Positions 46,565 to 55,501 of a stretch of 64,000 nt of DNA are shown piece by piece (the first letter of the stretch is position 1; each line of letters opens with the position of its first letter). The notes below the pieces were generated by a model. That model was given only the letters and a program-made list of their open reading frames with translations, made no database searches and had not been told where the DNA came from. Made by a program: the position numbers and the translations under genes. Where the stretch lies: assembly GCA_900113425.1 (NCBI GenBank), contig FOZF01000001.1:970358-1034357 (forward strand), in the 5' to 3' direction. The DNA comes from Stenotrophomonas maltophilia. GTDB taxonomy: Bacteria; Pseudomonadota; Gammaproteobacteria; Xanthomonadales; Xanthomonadaceae.

Positions 46565-49125
46565 CCGTCCCTTCCGATCCCGCAACCGCTCCGTCCATCC
46601 CGGTCTGGAAGCGGCTGCTTACCATCTTCGTTCCCCTGCTGATCCTGGCCCTGGCCCTGCATGGCCTGGCCGGCGAGTTCGACGAACATGGCTACCGCGC
46701 CATCCGCCAGGCGTTCCATGCACTCAGCGCAACGCAGATCGCGCTGACCGTGCTGCTCGGCCTGGCCAGCTACGCGTGCCTGATCGGCTTCGATGCCATC
46801 GGCCTGCGACGCAGCGGCATCCGCGTCCATCCCGCGCGCATCGGCATCACCGCGTTTCTCGCCCACACCCTGGGCCAGACCGTCGGCTTCGCGGCCTTGA
46901 CCGGCGGCGCGGTGCGCCTGCGGGGCTATCGCGGTGCCGGGCTGGATCTGGCCCAGATCGGCCAGGTCGTGCTGATGAGCACGCTCGGCTTCATGTTCGG
47001 TGCATGGCTGCTGATCGGCCTGGCGTTATGCCTGGAACCTTCGGCGGCGGCGCTGGCGCTGCCGTTGGATTCCAGCGCCGTGCGCGCGGTCGGCATTGCC
47101 GCCCTGCTCGCCTATCTGGCCACGGTGCTGCTGGTCGGCCGCAACGGACGCCAGTTCCGTGTGTTCGGCCACGCCCTGTGGCTGCCCGACCGGCTGACCA
47201 TGCTCGGCGTCACCGCGCTCAGCGTGATCGAACTGGTGCTGGCCAGCGCAGCGTTCTACGTGCTGCTTCCGGACTCCACGCCGACCGGGCTTCCCGGCTT
47301 CGTCGGCCTGTACCTGGTGGCGGTGCTGGCAGGGCTCGTCTCGACCGTTCCGGCCGGCCTGGGCGTGTTCGAGTGGAGCCTGCTCAAGCTGCTGCCGCAG
47401 GTGGCACCGGCGGCGGTGCTCGCAGCCGCGCTGATCTACCGCGTCACCTACTACGTCCTGCCGCTGCTGCTGGCCACCGTGCTCGCGCTCGCGCCTGCAC
47501 TGCGGCGACCGCTGCGCGCCAGCGCCGGCGCCACCCGCGCCGGCTGGAACGCGCTGCGCCCCTGGCTGCCGCAGATCATCGCGCTGGCGGCTTTCAGCAT
47601 CGGCGCCGCCCTGGTCATCGATGGCACCTTGCCGACCCCGCGCCGCCATCTGCTCAATGCATCGCTGCCGATCCTGGAAACATCGCACCTGATCGGCAGT
47701 CTTGGCGGTGTCGCCCTGCTGCTGATCGGCCAGGGCCTGGCCCGGCGCAGCCACGCCGCATGGATGCTGGCGATGGCGGTCTGCGTGATCACGCCGCTGC
47801 CGCTGTGGCTGCGCGGCGGCCAACCCTTGATCGCGGTATCGGCGGTACTGGTCGCGATGGCACTGTGGGCTGCACGCCGTGAGTTCTACCGCCAGGGGGC
47901 GCTGCTGGATGAGGCGTGGTCGTGGCCATGGTTGCGCAACCTCGGGCTGGTCCTGGTCGCGGTCACCTGGCTGCTGTTCTTCACGTACAGCCATGTCGAG
48001 TACCAGAACGAACTCTGGTGGCAGTTCGCACTGTCCGGCAACGCGCCGCGTGCGCTGCGTGCGCTGCTGGTGGTGGCCATCGCCCTGGTGATGTTCGGCC
48101 TCGCCCGTCTGCTGCACAGCACGCGCAGCCCGCTGCCGGCCGCTGACGAAGCCACGCTGCAGGCGTTGGCACCGGTGCTGGCCAGCGCCACCGACACCCA
48201 GGCCTGCCTGGTGCTGACTGCCGACAAGGCGGTGCTGCGCGACGATGCCCGGCAGGGCTTCGTGATGATGCAGCGCTACGGCGGCTCGTTGATCGCGATG
48301 GGTGATCCGGTCGGCCCGCCGGAGGTCGCACGTGCCTTGATCTGGCGTTTCCGTGAGGAAGCCGACCGCCTCGGCCTGCGCCCGGTGTTCTACCAGGTGG
48401 GCGAAGCCTACTGGCAGACCTATCTGGATCTCGGCCTGGGCTTGGTCAAGCTGGGCGAGGAAGCCATCGTGCCGCTGCATGACTTCGGTCTGGAAGGCCG
48501 CGAACGCGCCGACCTGCGCCAGGCATGGAACCGCGGCAAGCGCAATGGCCTGTCGTTCCGGGTGGCGCCGGTGGAAGAGGTACCCAGCCTGCTGCCGCGC
48601 CTGCATGCGATCTCCAATGCCTGGCTGGAAGACAAGTCCGGTGACGAGAAAGGATTCTCGCTGGGCAGCTTCGATCCCGATTACCTGGTGCGTTTCCCGA
48701 TCGCGCTGGTCGAAGCCGAAGGTCGGATCGTCGCCTTCGCCAACCTGTGGCAGGCGCCGGCCGGTGCCGAGCTGTCGGTGGACCTGATGCGGCACGTCAA
48801 TGACGCGCCGAAAGGCACGATGGATTTCCTGTTCATCGAACTGTTCCTGTGGGGTCGGGCGCAGGGCCATGCGCGTTTCTCGCTGGGCATGGCGCCGCTG
48901 TCCGGGCTGGCCCAGCATCGCCTGGCGGGCCGCTGGAATCGTCTTGCCGGCCTGCTGGCACGGCATGGTGAGCGCTTCTATGGCTTCAGTGGCCTGCGCC
49001 GCTTCAAGTCGAAGTTCGATCCGCAGTGGCGCCCGCGCTACCTGGCAGCGCCCGGTGGCATGCACCTGCCGGCAGCCCTGCTGGACGCCACCCGCCTGAT
49101 TTCGCTGGATCCACGCCGCGGCTGA
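46561..49125 (+). CDS. mprF: Bifunctional lysylphosphatidylglycerol synthetase/flippase
   Basis: An 854-residue MprF. The N-terminal two-thirds has about 13-14 transmembrane helices (the flippase). The C-terminal cytoplasmic DUF2156/GNAT-like synthase domain (about residues 545-835) includes MMQRYGGSLIAMGDPVG, RKSGDEKG-type NAWLEDKSGDEKGFSLG, AFANLW and FKSKFDPQWRPRYLA. It transfers lysine (or alanine) from tRNA to phosphatidylglycerol and flips the product, lowering negative surface charge and sensitivity to cationic peptides. The aminoacyl specificity cannot be read. It faces an AcvB/VirJ-like gene, the presumed hydrolase of the same lipid. Confidence 0.94.
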   Translation: MTVPSDPATAPSIPVWKRLLTIFVPLLILALALHGLAGEFDEHGYRAIRQAFHALSATQIALTVLLGLASYACLIGFDAIGLRRSGIRVHPARIGITAFLAHTLGQTVGFAALTGGAVRLRGYRGAGLDLAQIGQVVLMSTLGFMFGAWLLIGLALCLEPSAAALALPLDSSAVRAVGIAALLAYLATVLLVGRNGRQFRVFGHALWLPDRLTMLGVTALSVIELVLASAAFYVLLPDSTPTGLPGFVGLYLVAVLAGLVSTVPAGLGVFEWSLLKLLPQVAPAAVLAAALIYRVTYYVLPLLLATVLALAPALRRPLRASAGATRAGWNALRPWLPQIIALAAFSIGAALVIDGTLPTPRRHLLNASLPILETSHLIGSLGGVALLLIGQGLARRSHAAWMLAMAVCVITPLPLWLRGGQPLIAVSAVLVAMALWAARREFYRQGALLDEAWSWPWLRNLGLVLVAVTWLLFFTYSHVEYQNELWWQFALSGNAPRALRALLVVAIALVMFGLARLLHSTRSPLPAADEATLQALAPVLASATDTQACLVLTADKAVLRDDARQGFVMMQRYGGSLIAMGDPVGPPEVARALIWRFREEADRLGLRPVFYQVGEAYWQTYLDLGLGLVKLGEEAIVPLHDFGLEGRERADLRQAWNRGKRNGLSFRVAPVEEVPSLLPRLHAISNAWLEDKSGDEKGFSLGSFDPDYLVRFPIALVEAEGRIVAFANLWQAPAGAELSVDLMRHVNDAPKGTMDFLFIELFLWGRAQGHARFSLGMAPLSGLAQHRLAGRWNRLAGLLARHGERFYGFSGLRRFKSKFDPQWRPRYLAAPGGMHLPAALLDATRLISLDPRRG

Positions 49126-49133
49126 GCCGCCCG

Positions 49134-49156
49134 AGCGCCGGGCATGGCCCGGCGCT
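49134..49156. terminator. Hairpin between convergent mprF and virJ-like genes
   Basis: AGCGCCGGGC-ATG-GCCCGGCGCT, a perfect 10-bp stem in the 52-nt convergent gap. There is no T-run on either side. Confidence 0.55.
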
Positions 49157-49177
49157 GCCCCTGCAGGCGCGTGCTGA

Positions 49178-50521
49178 TTACGCGCCGCCCTTGAGGATCA
49201 CCTCGGCCAGACGATCGTAGTCGCCACCGAAATGGTGGTCGCCGGGCAACTTGATCCTGCGCACGCCCTCGTCCGCAGGCAGGTCCGGACACAGCGCGTC
49301 CTCATCCTTGTCGCCATAGACGCACAGGGTCTTGGCCGCCGGCAGCCTGGCCACTTCCGGCGCGATCGGCAGGCCATCGCCACCACCGCCCAGCCAGTTG
49401 CTGACATGGAACTCGAAATCAGCCTTCCGCCCCACCGACAGCAGCACGATGCGCGCGAGCGCCTCGCGGCTGCCGGCATCGAGCCGGTTGATGGTGGCCG
49501 GCAGCACGTCGGCACCCTGCGAGAAGCCGATCAGCATCACCTTGTCGCGCCGCCATTGCTGGCGGTAGTGGTCGATGATCTTCTGCAGGTCAGCGGCAAA
49601 CCCCTCCGGCGTGCGTTCGCTCCAGAAATAACGCAGCGAATCGATGCCGACCACGGCCACGCCGTGTTCGGCCAGCGACGATGCCACGTCCTTGTCCAGT
49701 CCCGCCCAGCCGCCATCACCGGAGACGAAGATCGCCAGCGTATCGCCGTCGCCGCGCGCGGGGACTTCCACCACGGGCAGGCCCTTCAACGCCGCCGGCG
49801 GCGGTGCCAGGCTGATGCCGGCCTGCGCACCGATCACCCGCGCCGCAGCCACCAGTCCCGGCGTGGCATCGCCGCGGGCGCTGCGCTTGAACCCGCGCGC
49901 CATCGCGACCTGCTGCACGAATGGACCCGCGCCCTGGCCCCTGCAGCCCACATCGCCGATGGCATTCAACCAGGGAAAGTTCAATTCGGCCGGTTGCAGC
50001 CGCCCCTGCTTGACGCCGTCTCCGCAGACCATGCGTTCGTGGGCATGGTCGGGACAGAAACCGGAGGTCAGCAGGCCGGCGAACACCTGGGTGTCGGCCT
50101 GTGCGGCCAGACTGTAGGCCAGCTCGGCACCTTCACCGTCGCCGCCGACCAGCGGCAGGTGATACCCCGGCAGGTGCAGGAACGCCTGCACCCAGCGCGA
50201 GAAATTCTCGACGTCGCCAGCACCGAACGAACAGGTACTGTCGCCTTCGCGTTCAAGCACGCCCCGCAGGTGCGCCACATCCACCGCCGCCACCAGCGCA
50301 CCGTCGGCACGCAGTGCTTCGATCGGCGCCAGGCTGGCAGCGCCATAGGGCCCTTCGTGGAACCAGATCACCACCCGCTGTGGCACTCCCGCCGGCAGAT
50401 GCACCGGCACCTGCTCGAATCGGCCATGGCTGACCTGCTGCACGGATGCCGCGGCCACCGCCGGCAGCGCCGCCAGCGCCATCACCAGTCCCATCGCCCT
50501 GCCCAACCTTGCACGCGTCAT
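49178..50521 (-). CDS. AcvB/VirJ-like periplasmic hydrolase
   Basis: A 447-residue secreted protein: signal peptide (cleavage near AVAAAS, residue 26-27), an N-terminal AcvB-specific domain (about 30-225) and a C-terminal VirJ alpha/beta-hydrolase domain (about 230-447). The VirJ hallmark IFVSGDGGWAGLD, the nucleophile elbow GFSQGAD and a late DHHFGGDYD segment with a candidate catalytic His are visible. In Agrobacterium AcvB is a hydrolase of lysyl-phosphatidylglycerol and is encoded with the MprF homologue LpiA. Here the gene converges on mprF instead. The ATG at 50521 begins the signal peptide. Confidence 0.85.
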   Translation of the reverse strand: MTRARLGRAMGLVMALAALPAVAAASVQQVSHGRFEQVPVHLPAGVPQRVVIWFHEGPYGAASLAPIEALRADGALVAAVDVAHLRGVLEREGDSTCSFGAGDVENFSRWVQAFLHLPGYHLPLVGGDGEGAELAYSLAAQADTQVFAGLLTSGFCPDHAHERMVCGDGVKQGRLQPAELNFPWLNAIGDVGCRGQGAGPFVQQVAMARGFKRSARGDATPGLVAAARVIGAQAGISLAPPPAALKGLPVVEVPARGDGDTLAIFVSGDGGWAGLDKDVASSLAEHGVAVVGIDSLRYFWSERTPEGFAADLQKIIDHYRQQWRRDKVMLIGFSQGADVLPATINRLDAGSREALARIVLLSVGRKADFEFHVSNWLGGGGDGLPIAPEVARLPAAKTLCVYGDKDEDALCPDLPADEGVRRIKLPGDHHFGGDYDRLAEVILKGGA

Positions 50522-50614
50522 GTCGCTACCCCAGTGGAATGCGCACACGATACGCCGCCACCGCGTGCACGACACGTACCGGTCACGGCGGTTCGCCAGG
50601 CCCGCGGCCAGGGT

Positions 50615-51232
50615 TCAGGCGCGTGTGCGCGCCAGACCGCGCCGGTACAGCGTGACAGCCAGCCAGAGCAGCCAGCCGACGATCACGGCGATCACCAGCT
50701 TCTGCCCCAGCCCTCGCGGCGGCCCGTCACGCCAGAGCACATGCAGCCACAGCAACGCGAAGGCCAGCCAGGCCCAGCCCCACAGCAGGGCAGCACTGCG
50801 CTGCCAGCCCGGCTCGCGACGCAGGTACCACGCCTGCAGCAGCATGCCGACGCTGGCACACAGGAAGGCCGTGTTTGCAGCCACGCCATGCACCAGCGGC
50901 GCCAGCAGCGGCGTCGCCTGCGGCAGCCAACTGTCGCCGATGGCGACCGTCGCCAGGCCCAGGGCGGACACGGTGAACAGCAGCGGCGCGGCCGCGCTGC
51001 GGCGGGGCCCCACGCTGTGACGATAGAGCGCGATGCCGAGCGCGGCGATCGCCACCGCCAGCAGGCAGTAGGCGGCGCGCAGCGCCAGGCCCCAGGGACC
51101 GTGCAGGTACAGGCTCAGGGTCGCGCGCATCCAATCCAGGTCAGCGCGCGCGAACTGCGTCCACAGGGCCGTCGCCACGAACAGCAGGAGCGCCACCAGG
51201 GCCAGCAGCGCAGCCGGACGCGCTCCGGTCAT
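50615..51232 (-). CDS. DUF998 domain membrane protein
   Basis: A 205-residue protein with about six hydrophobic segments in the DUF998 pattern; the LDWMRATLSLYLHGPWG stretch occupies the usual first loop. Function is unknown. The ATG overlaps the stop of the small cysteine-rich protein upstream (ATGA), so the two are co-translated. A paralogue of the same family is at 31537-32139, with little visible sequence identity. Confidence 0.75.
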   Translation of the reverse strand: MTGARPAALLALVALLLFVATALWTQFARADLDWMRATLSLYLHGPWGLALRAAYCLLAVAIAALGIALYRHSVGPRRSAAAPLLFTVSALGLATVAIGDSWLPQATPLLAPLVHGVAANTAFLCASVGMLLQAWYLRREPGWQRSAALLWGWAWLAFALLWLHVLWRDGPPRGLGQKLVIAVIVGWLLWLAVTLYRRGLARTRA

Positions 51233-51402
51233 GGCATGGCCTCCGGGTGGCGCGCCTTCCATTCGGCCAACGCCTTGCGGTAACGCTGCAGCTCTTCGGC
51301 ATACAGATCGAGTACGCACAGCGGGCAGCCGCTGCCGCAGCACTCGTTGGGACCAGGTTCTTCCGGTGCGGTCGGCCGGGGATCAGGATCGGGAACGGAC
51401 AC
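51229..51402 (-). CDS. Small oxidoreductase-like domain protein (CCGxGCxxC motif)
   Basis: A 57-residue protein with a Pro-rich start and the motif PNECCGSGCPLCVLDLYAEEL, followed by YRKALAEWKARH. This matches the oxidoreductase-like N-terminal domain (PF09791 type) found in small bacterial proteins and in eukaryotic OXLD1. The four cysteines probably bind a metal or an Fe-S cluster. The GTG at 51402 is inferred; AAGGTAG lies about 11 nt upstream and a TACACT -10-like element before that. It is co-translated with the DUF998 gene. Confidence 0.7.
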   Translation of the reverse strand: MSVPDPDPRPTAPEEPGPNECCGSGCPLCVLDLYAEELQRYRKALAEWKARHPEAMP

Positions 51403-51452
51403 GGTGGGCGGCGCTACCTTGCAGATGCAGGCCGCCAGTGTAACTGCCCCGC

Positions 51453-52055
51453 TCAGGTGTCCAGCCGGCGGCGCAGGTTCGCGCGTGCCGCGGCATCCAG
51501 GCGCTGGTGGAAGAAGTCGCTGAGGAAGATCCGCGGTGCGCGCAGCAGCCCCTGCAGGAAGCGGCGGCGGCCGGCGCGGTACAGGAAACCCGGGACCACC
51601 CCCTGGTACTCCTCGGCCACACCGCGATCGTAGGCATCGAACACCGGTGCAGGCGCGCCCAGGATCGCCATGTCGCAATCCAGGAACAGCGCCGCTTCGG
51701 CGTCGACATCCGCAGGACCGAGTTCGCCATGACGGGCAGTCAGCAGGATCAGCTGCTCGACGCGGGCGGCGTCGATGCCCGCCAGCGCAGGCTCCTGCGC
51801 GATGGCCTGCACGGCCAGTGCCGCCGAGCGTGCCTCGTTGTCCTTGCGCCCCGCCTCGTAGACCGCATCGTGGTAAAGCGCGGCCAGAAAGACCTCGGTG
51901 GGCTGCCGCCAACCCGGTCCATCGGCGACGTCCTGGCAGTGCTGCAGCACAGCGCGCACGTGGCCGAAGTGATGGTACGCGCGTGGCGGCGTGGCATATC
52001 GGTCCTGCAACGCCTGCCACTGCGCCGGATCGAGCGGAATCGGGGCGAAGTCCAT
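51453..52055 (-). CDS. HD-superfamily metal-dependent phosphohydrolase
   Basis: A 200-residue protein of the COG4339 type. Metal ligands appear as YHHFGHV (about residues 27-33), the HD pair in ALYHDAVYE (about 60-67) and later LILLTARHGE and LDCDMAILG. Such proteins are predicted nucleotidyl phosphohydrolases; the substrate is unknown. The ATG at 52055 starts the conserved region. It shares a 229-nt divergent upstream region with the TPR gene. Confidence 0.85.
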   Translation of the reverse strand: MDFAPIPLDPAQWQALQDRYATPPRAYHHFGHVRAVLQHCQDVADGPGWRQPTEVFLAALYHDAVYEAGRKDNEARSAALAVQAIAQEPALAGIDAARVEQLILLTARHGELGPADVDAEAALFLDCDMAILGAPAPVFDAYDRGVAEEYQGVVPGFLYRAGRRRFLQGLLRAPRIFLSDFFHQRLDAAARANLRRRLDT

Positions 52056-52147
52056 GCCGGCATGATCCCGCCAGACGCCCCGGCCAGCAAGCTGGACAAT
52101 AATTCACCACGCACTCACAGCCGCCGTCCGGCAAGGGCGGAGCACAG

Positions 52148-52193
52148 TTGTCCACAGCTTTGCCGAGCGCTGGTCCACATCGCCTGTGGATGA
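52148..52193. promoter_or_regulatory. Cluster of three DnaA-box-like 9-mers
   Basis: TTGTCCACA (52148-52156), TGGTCCACA (52171-52179) and the inverse TGTGGATGA (52185-52193; TCATCCACA on the other strand) resemble the DnaA box TTATCCACA with one, two and one mismatches. They lie between the HD hydrolase and the TPR gene, about 40 nt from an AT-rich ACAATAATTC stretch. The rest of the 229-nt gap holds a TACACT-type -10 for the TPR gene (about 52234-52240). Confidence 0.35.
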
Positions 52194-52284
52194 CCGCGCT
52201 GCCGACCGGCGGTCGATGCACGGGCGCACGGGCAGGACTACACTCGGCAGCAGGCGGATGCGCCCGCCGCTGCCGGGAATTGCC

Positions 52285-53433
52285 ATGCAACGTCCTGCCA
52301 CCCGATTCCTGCTGCTCGCCCTGCTCGCGCTGGCAGCGCCGGCCGCCGTCGCCCTGGACGGTCCTGCCGCCGCACCATCCGGTCAGGACCTCCCCGCGCC
52401 GGCAAGCGTGCCGACCGCAGACGAAGTACTGGCGATTCCGCCGGCGCTGCGCGCGATGCTGACCCGACAGGTGATCGCGCGCAGCCACTCGCGCGACCAG
52501 CGCCTGCAGGCCCTGGTGGAGATGATCTTCGATCGGCAGGGACTGGATCTGCAGTACGACGCCGACGCGACCTATACCGTCGGCGAGGTCTGGCAGTACC
52601 GCCGCGCCAACTGCCTGGCATTCACGCTGCTGTTCGTGTCGCTTGCACGCGAGGCCGGCATCCAGGCCCGGGTGCAGGAAGTCGGCAGCGTGGTGTCCTG
52701 GTATCAGGACCAGGACCAGGGCGTGGTCTACAGCGTCGGCCACGTCAATGCCGGGGTCGACGTCGGCGGCCGCTTCGGCACGGTCGATCTGGACCGCAAC
52801 GTGCTGTACGACCGCCACGGCCCGCAGCCGATCGACCGTGCCCGTGCGTTGGCGCACTTCTACAACAACCGTGGCGCCGAACGCATGGCCAGCGACGATC
52901 TGGACGGTGCCCGGGTGTTCTTCGATGCCGCAGTGGCGCAGGACGCGCGATTCGCACCGGCCTGGAACAACGTGGGCGTGCTGGACAACCGGAAGGGAGA
53001 CACCGCCGGCGCGCGGCGTGCGCTGGAAATGGCATTGCGCCTGGATGGCCGTCAGGATGCGGCACTGAACAACGCCAGTGCGCTTTACCGGCGGTTGGGC
53101 CTGGTGGCAGCAGCGCAGCAGCTGGAGCGCCGCCTGCGCGCCGTGCAGCGCGAGGATCCGTTTGCCCAGTACATGCTCGGGGCCCGCGCCGAACGCGCGG
53201 GCGACCTGGCCGAGGCCATCCGCTGCTACCGCCGGGCGGTGCGCCTGTACGATGCCGCACACCAGTTCCATTTCGGCCTGGCGAGGGTGTACTTCCTCGC
53301 CGGCCAGCTGGCCCGCGCCGACAAGGAACTGACACGGGCCCAGGAACTCGGCGGGGCGCCGCAGCAGGCCCGCTACCAGGCCAAGCTGGACAGCCTGGCC
53401 CGCTGGCGGGCGCAGCAGCAGGCCAGGCGCTGA
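52285..53433 (+). CDS. TPR protein with transglutaminase-like domain, secreted
   Basis: A 382-residue protein with a signal peptide (residues about 1-24). A transglutaminase-like region (about 50-190) includes RRANCLAFTLLFVSLAREAGI, where Cys is the likely nucleophile, then VGHVNAGVDV and VDLDRNVLYDR with His and Asp. Four TPR motifs follow (about 195-380). Such proteins are thought to be periplasmic or outer-membrane scaffolds; whether the Cys-His-Asp triad is active is not known. The ATG at 52285 begins the signal peptide; an ATG at 52258 is in frame. Confidence 0.82.
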   Translation: MQRPATRFLLLALLALAAPAAVALDGPAAAPSGQDLPAPASVPTADEVLAIPPALRAMLTRQVIARSHSRDQRLQALVEMIFDRQGLDLQYDADATYTVGEVWQYRRANCLAFTLLFVSLAREAGIQARVQEVGSVVSWYQDQDQGVVYSVGHVNAGVDVGGRFGTVDLDRNVLYDRHGPQPIDRARALAHFYNNRGAERMASDDLDGARVFFDAAVAQDARFAPAWNNVGVLDNRKGDTAGARRALEMALRLDGRQDAALNNASALYRRLGLVAAAQQLERRLRAVQREDPFAQYMLGARAERAGDLAEAIRCYRRAVRLYDAAHQFHFGLARVYFLAGQLARADKELTRAQELGGAPQQARYQAKLDSLARWRAQQQARR

Positions 53434-53440
53434 GGGCCGG

Positions 53441-53776
53441 TCAGGCCTTCTTGAGGAAGCAGGTTTTCAGCACCAGGCCCTTGATCTTGTCCGAGTTGCC
53501 TTCGATGTGCTCCGCATCGTCCTCGACCAGCCGGATGTTGCGGATCACCGTGCCCTGCTTGAGCGGAATCGAGGAGCCCTTGACCTTCAGGTCCTTGATC
53601 ACGGTAACGGTGTCGCCGGCCTGCAGGGTGTTGCCGTTGCTGTCGCGCACGACCAGCGCCTGCCCCGCGCCCTCCTCGGCGGTCCATTCGAAGCCACAAT
53701 CGGCGCAGATCCACAGCGCGCCATCGGCATAAGTGTTTTCCAGGGTGCACTGCGGACAGGCGGGAACGGACGACAT
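53441..53776 (-). CDS. yjdM: Zinc ribbon protein YjdM (PhnA family)
   Basis: A 111-residue protein of the PhnA/YjdM family. An N-terminal zinc ribbon (CPQCTLENTYADGALWICADC) is followed by an SH3-like DUF domain (VRDSNGNTLQAGDTVTVIKDLKVKG...IEGNSDKIKGLVLKTCFLKK). Despite the PhnA name it is not phosphonoacetate hydrolase and its function is unknown. It converges on the TPR gene with a 7-nt gap, and no phosphonate genes are nearby. Confidence 0.93.
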   Translation of the reverse strand: MSSVPACPQCTLENTYADGALWICADCGFEWTAEEGAGQALVVRDSNGNTLQAGDTVTVIKDLKVKGSSIPLKQGTVIRNIRLVEDDAEHIEGNSDKIKGLVLKTCFLKKA

Positions 53777-53943
53777 TGCAAGTACCTCAAAATGAATCAA
53801 CGGCCGCCATTGTAACCGCCCGCTCATTTCACCCGTTCTCCCGCGGCCGCACCCGCTGCCGGCGCGACGCGGCCGGCAGGCGCTTGCAGCGGACCGCAAA
53901 CTGCAGCAGAGTGCGCGGCCCTCGTCCGTCCCTGGAATTCCGC

Positions 53944-55305
53944 ATGCGCCTCGGCATCGACTTCGGTACCAGCAATTCTGCCGCCGCCATCGTGCACGAG
54001 GGCCGCCTGTTGCCGATCCGCTTCGGCGACGCCGAACAGTTCCGCACCAGCGTCTACTTCCCCGGCGTGGTACCCGATCCGGACGACTTCCAGCCCGATG
54101 CCAGCCAACAGCATGCGCTGGAGCAGATGATCGACAGCGCGGCGCGTGCCGCCCGCGCTGCCGGCCAGGAGCGCCCGCCGCAGGCACTGCGCCGCGAAGC
54201 ACTGCGCGCACTGCGCCGCGAATGGATGGAGGCCCGTGCCCGCGAAGCGCGCAGCGCCAGCGACCTGCTGCAGAACGCGATCTACGGCGATGACGCGCTG
54301 GAAGCCTATTTCGAGGAGCATGAAGGCAACCTCGTGCAGAGCCCCAAGTCGATGCTCGGCTACAACCTGCACCCACGCGCGAAGCAGACCATCACCGGCA
54401 TTGCCGCGCATATCCTTGAGCACATCCGCCTGACCGCCAGCGCCCAGCTTGGCCAGCCGCTGCGCGCCGCCCTGCTCGGCCGCCCCGTGCAGTTCCGCAG
54501 CTCGATCGGCGAGGCCGGCAACGCGCAGGCGCTGGACATCCTGCGCGAGGCAGCGGCGCAGGCCGGCTTCGACCACATCGATTTCCTGGAAGAACCTGCC
54601 GCAGCGGCGATGCACTATCACGCCGGAAGCGCGACACGGCACCGGGCCGTGATCGTCGACATCGGCGGTGGCACGACCGACATCGCCCATGCCGAAGTGG
54701 GAGGACCGGTGCCCCCGCATATCCACCGTGCGTGGGGCATCGCCCGTGGCGGCACCGACATCGATCTGGCCCTGAGTCTGTCCAGCTACATGCCGCTGTT
54801 CGGTCGTGGCATCACCCGCGTGCCCGCCCACCACTACGTGGAAGCCGCCACCGTGCAGGACATGACCCGCCAGCGCGACTTCCGCCAGCACAACTACGAG
54901 GCGGTCGACGCACCCTGGGGCCCGCGCCTGCAGGCACTGCAGGACACCGGCAACACGGCGCGCCTGTACCGTGATGTCGAGCGCGCCAAGATCGCCCTGA
55001 GCAGTTCTGCCACGCACCGCAGCACGCTGGACTACATCGGCCGCGACCTGCACGCCGACAGCAGTGCCGAGGGCCTGGCCTGTGCGGCCCATGGCTACCT
55101 GGAACAGATCCGGACGCTGCTCGCCCAGGTGCGCAGCGACATCGGCGGCGACCCGGACGCGGTGTTCCTGACCGGTGGCATGTCCCGTGCGGGCTACCTG
55201 CGCCAGGCCGTGGCGGAGGCGTTTCCGGGTGCCCGGATGGTCCATGGGGAGCCCTCGCTCGGGGTGGTGCAGGGCCTGGCGCTGGCCGCAGCCAGCCGGG
55301 ATTAA
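53944..55305 (+). CDS. yegD: Hsp70-like ATPase, YegD family
   Basis: A 453-residue protein with only the actin-like ATPase part of Hsp70. The phosphate-1 loop GIDFGTSNSAAAIV is at the start, phosphate-2 VDIGGGTTDIA near residue 240, and an adenosine-type FLTGGMSRAGYL near residue 403. The substrate-binding and lid domains of DnaK are absent, as in E. coli YegD (450 residues). It has an insertion rich in Ala/Arg helices (about residues 60-110). The ATG at 53944 is chosen because the fold starts immediately. The client and partner are unknown. Confidence 0.9.
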   Translation: MRLGIDFGTSNSAAAIVHEGRLLPIRFGDAEQFRTSVYFPGVVPDPDDFQPDASQQHALEQMIDSAARAARAAGQERPPQALRREALRALRREWMEARAREARSASDLLQNAIYGDDALEAYFEEHEGNLVQSPKSMLGYNLHPRAKQTITGIAAHILEHIRLTASAQLGQPLRAALLGRPVQFRSSIGEAGNAQALDILREAAAQAGFDHIDFLEEPAAAAMHYHAGSATRHRAVIVDIGGGTTDIAHAEVGGPVPPHIHRAWGIARGGTDIDLALSLSSYMPLFGRGITRVPAHHYVEAATVQDMTRQRDFRQHNYEAVDAPWGPRLQALQDTGNTARLYRDVERAKIALSSSATHRSTLDYIGRDLHADSSAEGLACAAHGYLEQIRTLLAQVRSDIGGDPDAVFLTGGMSRAGYLRQAVAEAFPGARMVHGEPSLGVVQGLALAAASRD

Positions 55306-55501
55306 CAAAACGTTACGCAGGGTTTGCTACTCTCGGTAGGCTTGATCCACAGCTGTACCTTCCATCGGCCCTGCCGGTGTGTGTTCCGGGTGCAGCGCGG
55401 CCCGCCACGCGGGTCTTGCGGCCGTGCCTTCCTGGCTCGTTCATGGCCGCGCATCACCCGAGCCGCCATCGAGACCCGCTTTGGGCACCCGCCAGGCCCC
55501 T

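Noticed and set aside
53441..53776. Phosphonate degradation gene (PhnA name)
   Set aside because: The YjdM/PhnA zinc ribbon family is unrelated to phosphonoacetate hydrolase, and no phn genes are nearby.
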